DNA from: an uncultured Lachnospiraceae bacterium
Lineage (GTDB): Bacteria; Bacillota; Clostridia; Lachnospirales; Lachnospiraceae
Direction of reading: 5' to 3'
NCBI GenBank assembly: GCA_945827765.1
Contig: CALZPS010000025.1
Span: forward strand, 1 to 11,556
Length of the DNA stretch: 11,556 nucleotides
Position 1 is the stretch's first letter. Each line of letters opens with the position of its first letter. The translations under genes were made by a program, and so were the position numbers. This document shows, in pieces, positions 1 through 7,032 of this stretch. The notes below the pieces were generated by a model. That model made no database searches. It was given only the letters and a program-made list of their open reading frames with translations, and was not told the origin of the DNA.

Positions 1-704
1 TCCGGGAACTGAAGATGAAAGTACAGAACAAGTACGAAAGATAAGTGAAGGTGAGGAAAGAAAATATGGAAAGGACGTTCTCGCACAGGCAGATTTGAGC
101 CTGTCATATTCCAAAGAGGAATATCGCAAGCGACTGAAAAAAGCACAGGATAAAATAAAACGACTGCACGGCGAACTATATCGCAGGCGAATTCCTGTCG
201 TGATCGCCTTTGAAGGCTGGGATGCAGCGGGAAAAGGGGGCGCGATCAAACGTCTGACTGAAAAAATGGATTCCAGAGGATTTGAAGTGATTCCGGTCGC
301 AACACCGAATGATCTGGAGAAATCCCATCATTATTTATGGCGGTTCTGGAAATCAATGCCCAAAAACGGTCATATTGCCATCTTTGACCGGACGTGGTAT
401 GGGCGAGTTATGGTAGAGAGGATAGAAGGGTTCTGCTCCCGCCCGGAATGGCAGAGAGCCTACCGTGAAATCCGGGAAATGGAAAAAGAATTGACAGACC
501 ATGGCGCAATTGTCCTCAAATTCTGGATGCAGATTGATAAGGATGAGCAAAAAAAACGAAAGTGCGGTCTGTGAGATGATTGACCAGACATCCACGGATT
601 ATGCGCCATGGATAATTGTGGAAGGGAACAATAAGTATTATGCAAGAATAAAGGTGCTTGAGTCAGTGATTGCGGCTGTGGAAGAGCGGTTGAGGCACTG
701 TTAG
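1..704 (+). pseudogene. Polyphosphate:AMP phosphotransferase (PPK2 family), C-terminal domain, 5'-partial and disrupted
   Basis: The reading frame is open from the left edge (codons from position 2) and ends at a TGA at 572-574. The encoded part starts with an acidic linker, then a PPK2 domain: Walker A EGWDAAGKGG (about nt 212-241), the substrate-lid region HHYLWRFW, and Walker B IAIFDRTWYGR (about nt 374-406). PPK2 enzymes transfer phosphate between polyphosphate and nucleotides. The linker before the domain suggests the C-terminal half of a two-domain polyphosphate:AMP phosphotransferase, a class in which the C-terminal domain is reported to carry the activity. After DEQKKR (to about nt 559) the frame is lost. 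The family's C-terminal motif TSTDYAPW..VEGNNK..AR continues in another frame up to the TAG at 702-704. About 30 family residues between the two parts, normally including conserved W, D and Y positions, are missing, so a single-base error cannot explain it. The product is probably inactive. The true start is outside the window; the TTG at 95 is not it. Confidence 0.8.
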
Positions 705-731
705 TAAAAAAATCAAAATAAAAAAAGGAAA

Positions 732-748
732 TCGATAACTTTTATCGA
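732..748 (+). other. Small AT-rich hairpin in the dnaG upstream gap
   Basis: TCGATAA (732-738) and TTATCGA (742-748) are perfect inverted repeats of 7 bp with a 3-nt loop, in the 81-bp gap between the broken PPK2 gene and dnaG. No T-run follows, so it is not a standard terminator. It could be a protein-binding palindrome or chance in AT-rich DNA. Confidence 0.3.
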
Positions 749-785
749 ATATAGTAATTGAGAATATTTTTGACAGGAGGTATAC

Positions 786-2561
786 ATGTATTATTCAGAC
801 GAGCTGATTGAAGAAATAAGAGCAAAGAATGATATCGTAGATGTAATCTCCGGTTATGTTCGATTGCAGAAAAAAGGAAGTTCCCATTTTGGTCTTTGCC
901 CCTTTCACAATGAGAAATCCCCTTCGTTTTCTGTGAGCCGAAATAAACAGATGTACTATTGCTTTGGCTGCGGTGCGGGAGGCAATGTGATTACATTTTT
1001 GATGGAATATGAGAACTATTCTTTTCTGGAGGCCGTGCAGGCACTTGCAGAACGTGCCGGCGTGGAGCTTCCCAAGATGGAATACTCAAAAGAGGCAAAA
1101 GAAAAAGCAGATTTGAAAGCCACTTTGCTGGAAATCAACAAGGCGGCAGCCCAGTACTTTTATGTACAATTAAAATCGCCGCAGGGTCAGACGGCCCATC
1201 GGTATCTCACAGAACGCGGGCTTTCCGAGGAGACGATCAAAGCCTTCGGCCTCGGGTATTCCAATAAAACAAGTGATGATTTGTATCAGTATCTGCGGAA
1301 GAAGGGTTATACAGAAGAACAGATTCGTCAGGCAGGGCTGATTAGTACAGATGAAAAGCACGGAGTTTATGATAAGTTCTGGAATCGGGTGATGTTTCCG
1401 ATTATGGATGCCAACAGCCGGGTAATTGGTTTCGGAGGAAGGGTAATGGGAGATGCAAAACCAAAGTATCTAAATTCTCCGGAGACCCCGGTCTTTGATA
1501 AGAGCCGAAATCTGTATGGGCTGCATCGGGCAAGGACATCGCGGAAACCATACTTTTTATTGTGTGAAGGCTACATGGATGTGATATCGATGCATCAGGC
1601 AGGCTTTACGAATGCAGTCGCATCGCTCGGCACCTCACTCACTACCGGACATGCCTCTTTGATTAAGCGGTATGTGCAGGAAGTATATCTGGTATATGAC
1701 AGTGATGAGGCCGGAACAAAAGCGGCACTCAGGGCAGTTCCTATCTTAAAGGAAGCAGGAATTGCAGCAAAAGTCATCCGCATGGAGCCTTACAAGGATC
1801 CGGATGAATTTATCAAACATTTGGGCGCGGATGAATTTGAAAAACGCATCGGCAGTGCCCGCAATGGATTTATGTTTGGTCTGGAAATTCTGGAAAAGAA
1901 TTATCATATGGACTCACCCGAAGAAAAAACTGCATTTTTTCAGGAGGCTGCCCGCCGTCTGATGGGGTTTGAAGATGAGCTTGAGCGCAATAATTACATA
2001 GAGGCAGTGGCAAAAACGTATCATGTAAGTGCGGAGAGCTTACAGAAACTGGTTACCAAAACAGCTGTCAGGGAGGGCATGGCAAAACCGGTGAGCCGTC
2101 CGAAAACAGCCGGGGAAACTAAGATCAAGAAAGAAGATGCGAGGAAGACTTCACAGAAAGTCCTTCTGACATGGATGATTGATGAGGAACGTTGTTTTCG
2201 GGCAATCCGCGAGTTTGTCGGTCCGGAAGATTTCACGGAACCATTATACAGGACGGTGGCAGAGCTTTTGTATCGTCAGTACGAAGAAGGGAAACTGAAT
2301 CCGGCCGAGATTCTCAATCATTTTCAGGAGGAAGAAGAACACCGGGAGGCTGCATCTTTGTTTCATACAAGGATTCGCGAGCTGACGACTGGGCAGGAGA
2401 AAGAACGGGCATTAAAAGAAACGATTCGGCTTGTAAATGAAAACATTATCTATATCAGAATTAAGAATCTGCCGCCGGCGGATATGGCGGGGCTTCAGCA
2501 ACTGATGAATGAGAAGAGAAATCTCTCAGAAATCGAGAAACTGCATATTTCTTTTGATTAA
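786..2561 (+). CDS. dnaG: DNA primase DnaG
   Basis: This gene encodes the primase that makes RNA primers at the replication fork, working with the DnaB-type helicase. The 591-residue product has the full domain order. An N-terminal CHC2 zinc finger has ligands C38, H41, C59 and C62 (CPFH and CFGC). The catalytic core and TOPRIM fold follow, with the acidic residue E261 in CEGYMDV and the metal-binding motif D305-S-D307-E-A-G. A helical C-terminal helicase-binding region covers roughly residues 445-591. The length is typical for Firmicutes. The start is well supported: AGGAGG at 775-780 lies 5 nt before the ATG at 786. It opens the dnaG-rpoD-trmK cluster, and the next gene begins 57 nt after its stop. 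I see no clear sigma-A promoter in the 81-bp gap upstream, only a TATAGT-like hexamer without a good -35 box. All key residues are present, so it should be functional. Confidence 0.97.
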   Translation: MYYSDELIEEIRAKNDIVDVISGYVRLQKKGSSHFGLCPFHNEKSPSFSVSRNKQMYYCFGCGAGGNVITFLMEYENYSFLEAVQALAERAGVELPKMEYSKEAKEKADLKATLLEINKAAAQYFYVQLKSPQGQTAHRYLTERGLSEETIKAFGLGYSNKTSDDLYQYLRKKGYTEEQIRQAGLISTDEKHGVYDKFWNRVMFPIMDANSRVIGFGGRVMGDAKPKYLNSPETPVFDKSRNLYGLHRARTSRKPYFLLCEGYMDVISMHQAGFTNAVASLGTSLTTGHASLIKRYVQEVYLVYDSDEAGTKAALRAVPILKEAGIAAKVIRMEPYKDPDEFIKHLGADEFEKRIGSARNGFMFGLEILEKNYHMDSPEEKTAFFQEAARRLMGFEDELERNNYIEAVAKTYHVSAESLQKLVTKTAVREGMAKPVSRPKTAGETKIKKEDARKTSQKVLLTWMIDEERCFRAIREFVGPEDFTEPLYRTVAELLYRQYEEGKLNPAEILNHFQEEEEHREAASLFHTRIRELTTGQEKERALKETIRLVNENIIYIRIKNLPPADMAGLQQLMNEKRNLSEIEKLHISFD

Positions 2562-2578
2562 GGATAAAATAAAACAAG

Positions 2579-2603
2579 ATGTCTGTATATGCGCTACAGA
2601 CAT
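2579..2603 (+). other. Perfect 9-bp hairpin in the dnaG-rpoD spacer, next to the rpoD ribosome binding site
   Basis: ATGTCTGTA (2579-2587) pairs exactly with TACAGACAT (2595-2603) around a 7-nt loop. The stem ends directly before the rpoD Shine-Dalgarno region (2605-2614). No T-tract follows, so a terminator is unlikely. Possible roles, by inference, are an RNA processing or stability element that sets the ratio of primase to sigma factor, or control of rpoD translation. An ATG within the loop (2589) is in frame with rpoD but has no Shine-Dalgarno sequence. Confidence 0.55.
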
Positions 2604-2618
2604 GGGAAGGAAGGACAC

Positions 2619-3788
2619 ATGGAAGAGAATAGCACACAGAAATTTTTGGAGCGCTTAAAGGAATTGGTTGCACTGGGAAAAAAGAAAAAAGGAGTTCTGG
2701 AGCTGCAGGAAATTAATGACTTTTTTCACGATATGGAACTGAATCCGGAACAGATGGAGAGAGTATTTGATTATCTGGAGAGTAATAATGTGGATGTATT
2801 GCGGATTGGACCAGATGAAGATATCGATGTGGATCTGGATTTGAATCTGGATCTGGATATGGATTTAGACCTTGACTCGAACATAGATATGGATGTCATG
2901 CTGGCAGACGAAGAAGAGGTGGATGTAGAAAACATTGACCTGTCAGTGCCGGAGGGAGTCAGCATTGAAGATCCTGTTCGTATGTATCTGAAAGAAATCG
3001 GCAAGGTACCGCTTTTGAGTGCGGAGCGTGAGATTGAACTGGCTCAGAGAATGGAAGAAGGGGACGAGGATGCAAAGAAAGAACTGGCAGAGGCAAACCT
3101 TCGTCTTGTTGTCAGCATTGCCAAACGCTATGTAGGACGGGGAATGCTCTTCCTGGATCTGATTCAAGAAGGAAATCTCGGACTCATTAAGGCGGTAGAG
3201 AAGTTTGATTACCACAAAGGATATAAGTTTAGTACCTATGCGACATGGTGGATTCGTCAGGCAATCACCAGAGCTATTGCGGATCAGGCGAGAACCATCC
3301 GTATCCCGGTGCATATGGTGGAAACAATCAACAAATTAATCCGTGTGTCAAGACAGCTTTTGCAGGAACTGGGACGTGAACCCACGCCGGAAGAGATTGC
3401 AGAAGAGCTGGACATGCCGGTGGAGCGTGTACGTGAGATTTTAAAAATTTCTCAGGAGCCGGTGTCGCTCGAGACTCCAATCGGAGAGGAGGAGGACAGC
3501 CATCTGGGAGACTTCATTCAGGATGATAATGTACCGGTTCCGGCAGAGGCTGCGGCACAGACATTGCTCAAAGAGCAGTTGGATGAAGTCCTTGACACGC
3601 TGACGGAGAGAGAGCAGAAAGTGCTGCGTCTGCGTTTTGGCATGAATGACGGGCGTGCCCGCACTCTGGAAGAAGTGGGAAAAGAGTTTGATGTCACAAG
3701 AGAACGTATCCGTCAGATTGAGGCTAAGGCACTGCGTAAATTAAGACATCCAAGCCGCAGCCGCAAATTACGGGATTATCTGGATTAG
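2619..3788 (+). CDS. rpoD: Primary RNA polymerase sigma factor RpoD (SigA)
   Basis: This is the housekeeping sigma-70 factor, which directs RNA polymerase to -35/-10 promoters. The 389-residue product has region 1.1 (about residues 8-62), an acidic spacer (66-108), and region 1.2 starting at [11 protein letters not shown] (118-128). Regions 2.1-2.4 follow, including the strongly conserved [16 protein letters not shown], which melts and reads the -10 element. Regions 3 and 4 complete it, ending in the helix-turn-helix [18 protein letters not shown] for the -35 element. Region 1.1 and the near-perfect 2.4 and 4.2 mark it as the primary sigma rather than an alternative one. I chose the ATG at 2619 because GGAAGGAAGG (2605-2614) precedes it at 4-8 nt; the in-frame ATG at 2589 lies in a hairpin loop with no ribosome binding site. 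The acidic spacer is unusually regular (Asp alternating with hydrophobic residues, 70-92). The gene sits between dnaG and trmK, as in many Firmicutes. Confidence 0.96.
   Translation: MEENSTQKFLERLKELVALGKKKKGVLELQEINDFFHDMELNPEQMERVFDYLESNNVDVLRIGPDEDIDVDLDLNLDLDMDLDLDSNIDMDVMLADEEEVDVENIDLSVPEGVSIEDPVRMYLKEIGKVPLLSAEREIELAQRMEEGDEDAKKELAEANLRLVVSIAKRYVGRGMLFLDLIQEGNLGLIKAVEKFDYHKGYKFSTYATWWIRQAITRAIADQARTIRIPVHMVETINKLIRVSRQLLQELGREPTPEEIAEELDMPVERVREILKISQEPVSLETPIGEEEDSHLGDFIQDDNVPVPAEAAAQTLLKEQLDEVLDTLTEREQKVLRLRFGMNDGRARTLEEVGKEFDVTRERIRQIEAKALRKLRHPSRSRKLRDYLD
2826..2894 (+). repeat. Degenerate GATCTG-like hexamer repeat encoding an alternating Asp/hydrophobic tract in RpoD
   Basis: Residues 70-92 of RpoD alternate acidic or polar residues (mostly Asp, twice Asn) with Val, Leu, Met or Ile, with one Ser-Asn break. 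At DNA level the tract is made of near-copies of the hexamer GATCTG/GATTTG/GATATG. It lies between sigma regions 1.1 and 1.2. Slippage between the hexamers could change its length without breaking the frame. Confidence 0.7.
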
Positions 3789-3837
3789 GGAGTGCATGAT
3801 TCAGGTTCCGTGAATGCTGAGGGAAAAGGAGCAAATG

Positions 3838-4545
3838 ATGGAGTTATCAAAACGATTACAGGCTGTGGCGGCTCTGGCAGCGCAGGGAGATACAATCGCG
3901 GATATAGGCACTGACCATGCTTATATCCCGATTGAACTGATACAGAGACGGGTGATTTCCTACGCCATTGCCATGGATGTCCATAGAGGGCCACTTGAGC
4001 GCGCCGCCGCGCATGTTCAGGCGGCGGAACTGGAGAAAAAGATTGAAATGCGGCTTTCCGACGGATTTGAAAAACTATCTCCGGGCGAAGTAGATTGTGC
4101 GGTCTTGGCGGGCATGGGCGGCAATCTGGTGATGAAGATTTTAAAAGACAATATGCGTGTGACGTGCAGTCTGAAAAGCTGTATTTTACAGCCGCAGTCG
4201 GAGATTGCAAAAGTAAGAGCCTTTCTGATAGAGGAAGGTTTTTTGATTATAGCGGAAGATATGGTGTGCGAGGATGGTAAGTATTATCCGATGATGAAAG
4301 TTCTTACACCGGGAAATGGCCCGGCAGAGCCAATGTGGGATGAGGTACAGCTTAGATTCGGAAAACTGCTGCTGGAAAAGAAACATCCGGTACTGAGACA
4401 ACTTTTGCAGCGCGACCTTAAGCTGACAGAAGATATATTAAACAATCTGCCATTAGGCGGCGGGGAGCGGATCGAGAATAGGAAAGTTCAGCTGAATCAG
4501 GAAATCAGGTATATCCGGGAGGGATTGAAATATTATGAAATGTAG
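3838..4545 (+). CDS. trmK: tRNA (adenine(22)-N(1))-methyltransferase TrmK
   Basis: TrmK uses S-adenosylmethionine to methylate N1 of adenine 22 in tRNA; the B. subtilis member (YqfN) sits beside sigA and yqfO, the same context as here. The 235-residue product starts MELSKRLQAVAAL. Its Rossmann-fold SAM motif is ADIGTDHAYIP (21-31), followed by AMDV and by AVLAGMGG (88-95), the family's catalytic-site loop. The C-terminal third (about 160-235) is charged and helical, matching the coiled-coil domain of the family. The start at 3838 has AAGGAG (3826-3831) at 6-nt spacing. The ATG at 3835 is too close to that site, and the ATG at 3814 would add residues not normally present. The last 11 nt overlap the next gene, a sign of translational coupling. 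Confidence 0.9.
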   Translation: MELSKRLQAVAALAAQGDTIADIGTDHAYIPIELIQRRVISYAIAMDVHRGPLERAAAHVQAAELEKKIEMRLSDGFEKLSPGEVDCAVLAGMGGNLVMKILKDNMRVTCSLKSCILQPQSEIAKVRAFLIEEGFLIIAEDMVCEDGKYYPMMKVLTPGNGPAEPMWDEVQLRFGKLLLEKKHPVLRQLLQRDLKLTEDILNNLPLGGGERIENRKVQLNQEIRYIREGLKYYEM

Positions 4546-5317
4546 GGAGATCATTGAGATAATAGAAAAAAAGTATTCGCCGTCGGCAGCTCTTGATTTT
4601 GATAATGTCGGTCTTTTGGCAGGAAATACTGAAAAGGAAGTGAAGCGGATTTATCTGGCGCTGGATGCAACGACAGAGGTGATTCAGCATGCTGTTGAAT
4701 GGAAGGCAGATATGTTGCTGACACATCATCCGTTGATTTTCACCCCGCTAAAAAGAGTCACGAATGAGGATTTTGTCGGCCGCAGAGTTATGGAACTGAT
4801 TCAGAATGATATTTCCTACTATGCGATGCATACGAATTATGATGTGCTGGGCATGGCAAAGCTGATCGAAGGCGTACTCGGACTGAAGGACGCACGGACT
4901 CTGGATGTGACGACAGAGACAGAAGACCCGGAAGAAGGCATCGGCAAAATCGGAGCATTGTCCAAAGAAATGAGACTGCGTGAATGCTGTGAATATGTGA
5001 AGCAATGTCTGCATTTAGATTCAGTCCGTGTTTTCGGAGATTTGGATATTAGCGTAAAGCAGATGGCAGTGTCTCCGGGATCCGGTAAAAGCGCCATTCG
5101 CCCGGCGCTGCTGAAAGGTGCGGATGTACTGGTGACCGGTGATATCGGTCATCACGAAGGTCTGGATGCGTGGGAACAGGGTCTGGCCATTATTGATGCA
5201 GGTCATTATGGGACGGAATATCTGTTTATGGAGGATATGAAACAATATCTTCTCAGTCATACAAAAGATGTTGAGTTTATGACGGAACCGATGAGGGTTC
5301 CATTCCGGGTGATATAA
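4535..5317 (+). CDS. Nif3-like dinuclear metal centre hexameric protein (YqfO/YbgI family)
   Basis: This is a Nif3/DUF34 family protein. Members form toroidal hexamers with a two-metal site, but their biochemical role is unsettled; GTP cyclohydrolase-like annotations are often carried over without proof. The 260-residue product shows the expected ligands: the THHP motif (H64, H65), D103 in HTNYDV, and H224 and E228 in GHYGTE. The segment LVTGDIGHHEG is also typical. It is the short form: B. subtilis YqfO, at about 370 residues, has an extra inserted domain in the middle that is absent here. The ATG lies inside the 3' end of trmK (11-nt overlap). GGGAGGG (4517-4523) serves as ribosome binding site at a rather long 11-nt spacing, so translation is probably coupled to trmK. 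The lasting trmK-Nif3 linkage suggests a shared role, possibly in RNA or metal biology, but the sequence does not prove it. Confidence 0.9.
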   Translation: MKCREIIEIIEKKYSPSAALDFDNVGLLAGNTEKEVKRIYLALDATTEVIQHAVEWKADMLLTHHPLIFTPLKRVTNEDFVGRRVMELIQNDISYYAMHTNYDVLGMAKLIEGVLGLKDARTLDVTTETEDPEEGIGKIGALSKEMRLRECCEYVKQCLHLDSVRVFGDLDISVKQMAVSPGSGKSAIRPALLKGADVLVTGDIGHHEGLDAWEQGLAIIDAGHYGTEYLFMEDMKQYLLSHTKDVEFMTEPMRVPFRVI

Positions 5318-5361
5318 GAAGAATGTAAGACAGAAAGTAGAAACAGAGGAAAGGACACAAC

Positions 5362-7032
5362 ATGGCAGAACAGTTTTATGAGGTAGTAGTCGGAGATATT
5401 ACAAAGAGCTACAAAGAAGGTACCACATACCAGAAGATAGCGGAAGACTTCCAGTACTTGTATGAACATCAGATTGTTCTGGTGTTTGTCAATCATTTTC
5501 GGCTGCAGGAACTGAGCAGGACACTGCAGGAGGACAGTAAGCTTGAATTTATTACGACAGCCGACAAAATCGGTCATGACACTTACAAACGAAGTCTGTG
5601 TCTTCTGCTGGTCAAGGCAGTGCATGATGTGGGCGGGCATGACAAAGTGGAACGCGTGCGGATTCACTTCTCTCTCAGTAAAGGGTATTTTTGTACCCTG
5701 GAAGGGGATGTCAGCATCTCGGAAACCTTTTTGCGGGATGTGGAACAAAGAATGCACAAGCTGGCAGAAGACCGGATTCCCATCATCAAACAATCCGTGC
5801 ATACAGCGGAGGCCATGCGGATGTTTCATAAATATAAGATGTATGACAAAGAGCGGCTTTTGGCATATCGGAGAGTGTCAAAGGTTAATATTTACAAGCT
5901 GAATGAATTTGAAGACTACTTTTATGGATACATGGTACCCGATACCGGTTATCTGCGATGGTTTTCCCTTCATTCCTACGCTGACGGATTTGTTTTACAG
6001 ATGCCGACGGTTCATGCACCCGAGACAGTGCCGCCCTTTGAACCGCAGAGGAAATTATTCCGGGTATTAAAAGAGAGCGTAGAGTGGGGCGACATGCAAG
6101 AGATAGACACGGTAGGCGCGTTAAATGACCGGGTGACAAAACAGAATATGCAGGAGACTGTGCTGGTACAGGAAGCATATCAGGAACGGAAAATCGGCGA
6201 GATTGCAAGGCAGATTGCAGAACGGAAAAATGTAAAATTTGTTCTCATTGCAGGTCCTTCATCCTCCGGAAAGACAACATTCAGTCATCGCCTGTCGATT
6301 CAGCTGCGGGTAAATGGGATGATTCCACACCCGATTGCCGTGGACAATTACTTTGTAGACCGGGAGCATACCCCCAGAGATGAAAAAGGAAACTACAATT
6401 TTGAATGTCTGGAAGCAATCGATGTGGAGCAATTTAATCAGGATATGCGTGCACTACTAAATGGCGAGCAGGTCTACCTGCCGGTATTTAATTTCAAAAC
6501 CGGAAAGAGGGATTACCAGACAACGCCAAAACAGCTGGGTGAGCATGATATTCTGGTGATTGAAGGGATTCATTGCTTAAATCCACTGCTGACAGCGCAG
6601 TTGAATGATGAGAATAAATTTAAAATCTATATCAGCGCCCTGACGCAGTTAAACGTCGATGAACACAATCGTATTCCAACTACGGACGGAAGGCTGATTC
6701 GCCGGATTGTGCGTGATGCCAGAACCAGAGGAACCACGGCAAAACAAACGATTGCGATGTGGAATTCAGTACGCCGGGGCGAGGAAGAAAATATTTTCCC
6801 CTATCAGGAGGAGGCTGATATCATGTTCAACTCTTCTCTGGTGTATGAGCTGGCAGTGCTGAAACAATATGTGGAGCCATTGCTTTTTGAGGTGGAGAGA
6901 GACAGTGCGGAATACGCGGAGGCGAAACGCCTTTTGAAGTTTTTTGACTATTTTATAGGAATCGGCAGCGAATGTGTGCCGACGAACTCCCTGCTGCGGG
7001 AATTCATCGGCGGAGGCTGTTTTCAACTGTAA
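5362..7032 (+). CDS. Nucleoside kinase-like protein: TGS/tRNA-synthetase-like N-terminus fused to a uridine kinase (PRK-type) domain
   Basis: The 556-residue product has two parts. The N-terminal half (about 1-270) resembles the TGS and second-additional (SAD) domains of threonyl-tRNA synthetase; it includes EGTTYQKIAEDF near residue 20 and HFSLSKGYFC near 110. I see no HxxxH editing motif, so it is probably not an active editing domain. The C-terminal half is a P-loop kinase of the uridine kinase/phosphoribulokinase family: Walker A GPSSSGKTT (298-306), AVDNYFVDRE, and the Walker B-like VIEGIHCLNP (399-408). The predicted reaction is NTP-dependent phosphorylation of uridine, cytidine or a related substrate; the real substrate is unknown. 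The ATG at 5362 has AAGGA (5351-5355) at 6-nt spacing. It follows the Nif3 gene by 44 nt with no visible terminator, so it probably ends the dnaG-rpoD-trmK transcript. Its stop overlaps that of the convergent aroC. Confidence 0.87.
   Translation: MAEQFYEVVVGDITKSYKEGTTYQKIAEDFQYLYEHQIVLVFVNHFRLQELSRTLQEDSKLEFITTADKIGHDTYKRSLCLLLVKAVHDVGGHDKVERVRIHFSLSKGYFCTLEGDVSISETFLRDVEQRMHKLAEDRIPIIKQSVHTAEAMRMFHKYKMYDKERLLAYRRVSKVNIYKLNEFEDYFYGYMVPDTGYLRWFSLHSYADGFVLQMPTVHAPETVPPFEPQRKLFRVLKESVEWGDMQEIDTVGALNDRVTKQNMQETVLVQEAYQERKIGEIARQIAERKNVKFVLIAGPSSSGKTTFSHRLSIQLRVNGMIPHPIAVDNYFVDREHTPRDEKGNYNFECLEAIDVEQFNQDMRALLNGEQVYLPVFNFKTGKRDYQTTPKQLGEHDILVIEGIHCLNPLLTAQLNDENKFKIYISALTQLNVDEHNRIPTTDGRLIRRIVRDARTRGTTAKQTIAMWNSVRRGEEENIFPYQEEADIMFNSSLVYELAVLKQYVEPLLFEVERDSAEYAEAKRLLKFFDYFIGIGSECVPTNSLLREFIGGGCFQL

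Noticed and set aside
770..775. TTGACA just before dnaG as a -35 box
   Set aside because: It is 10 nt before the dnaG start codon and overlaps the ribosome binding site, so any transcript from it would start inside the gene; no suitable -10 was sought as a dnaG promoter.
2589..2618. An upstream ATG as the rpoD start
   Set aside because: It lies in a hairpin loop without a ribosome binding site, while the ATG at 2619 has GGAAGGAAGG at good spacing and a family-like N-terminus.
5257..5829. A 190-codon minus-strand frame across the Nif3 end and kinase start
   Set aside because: It overlaps two well-supported genes on the other strand and shows no family motifs.
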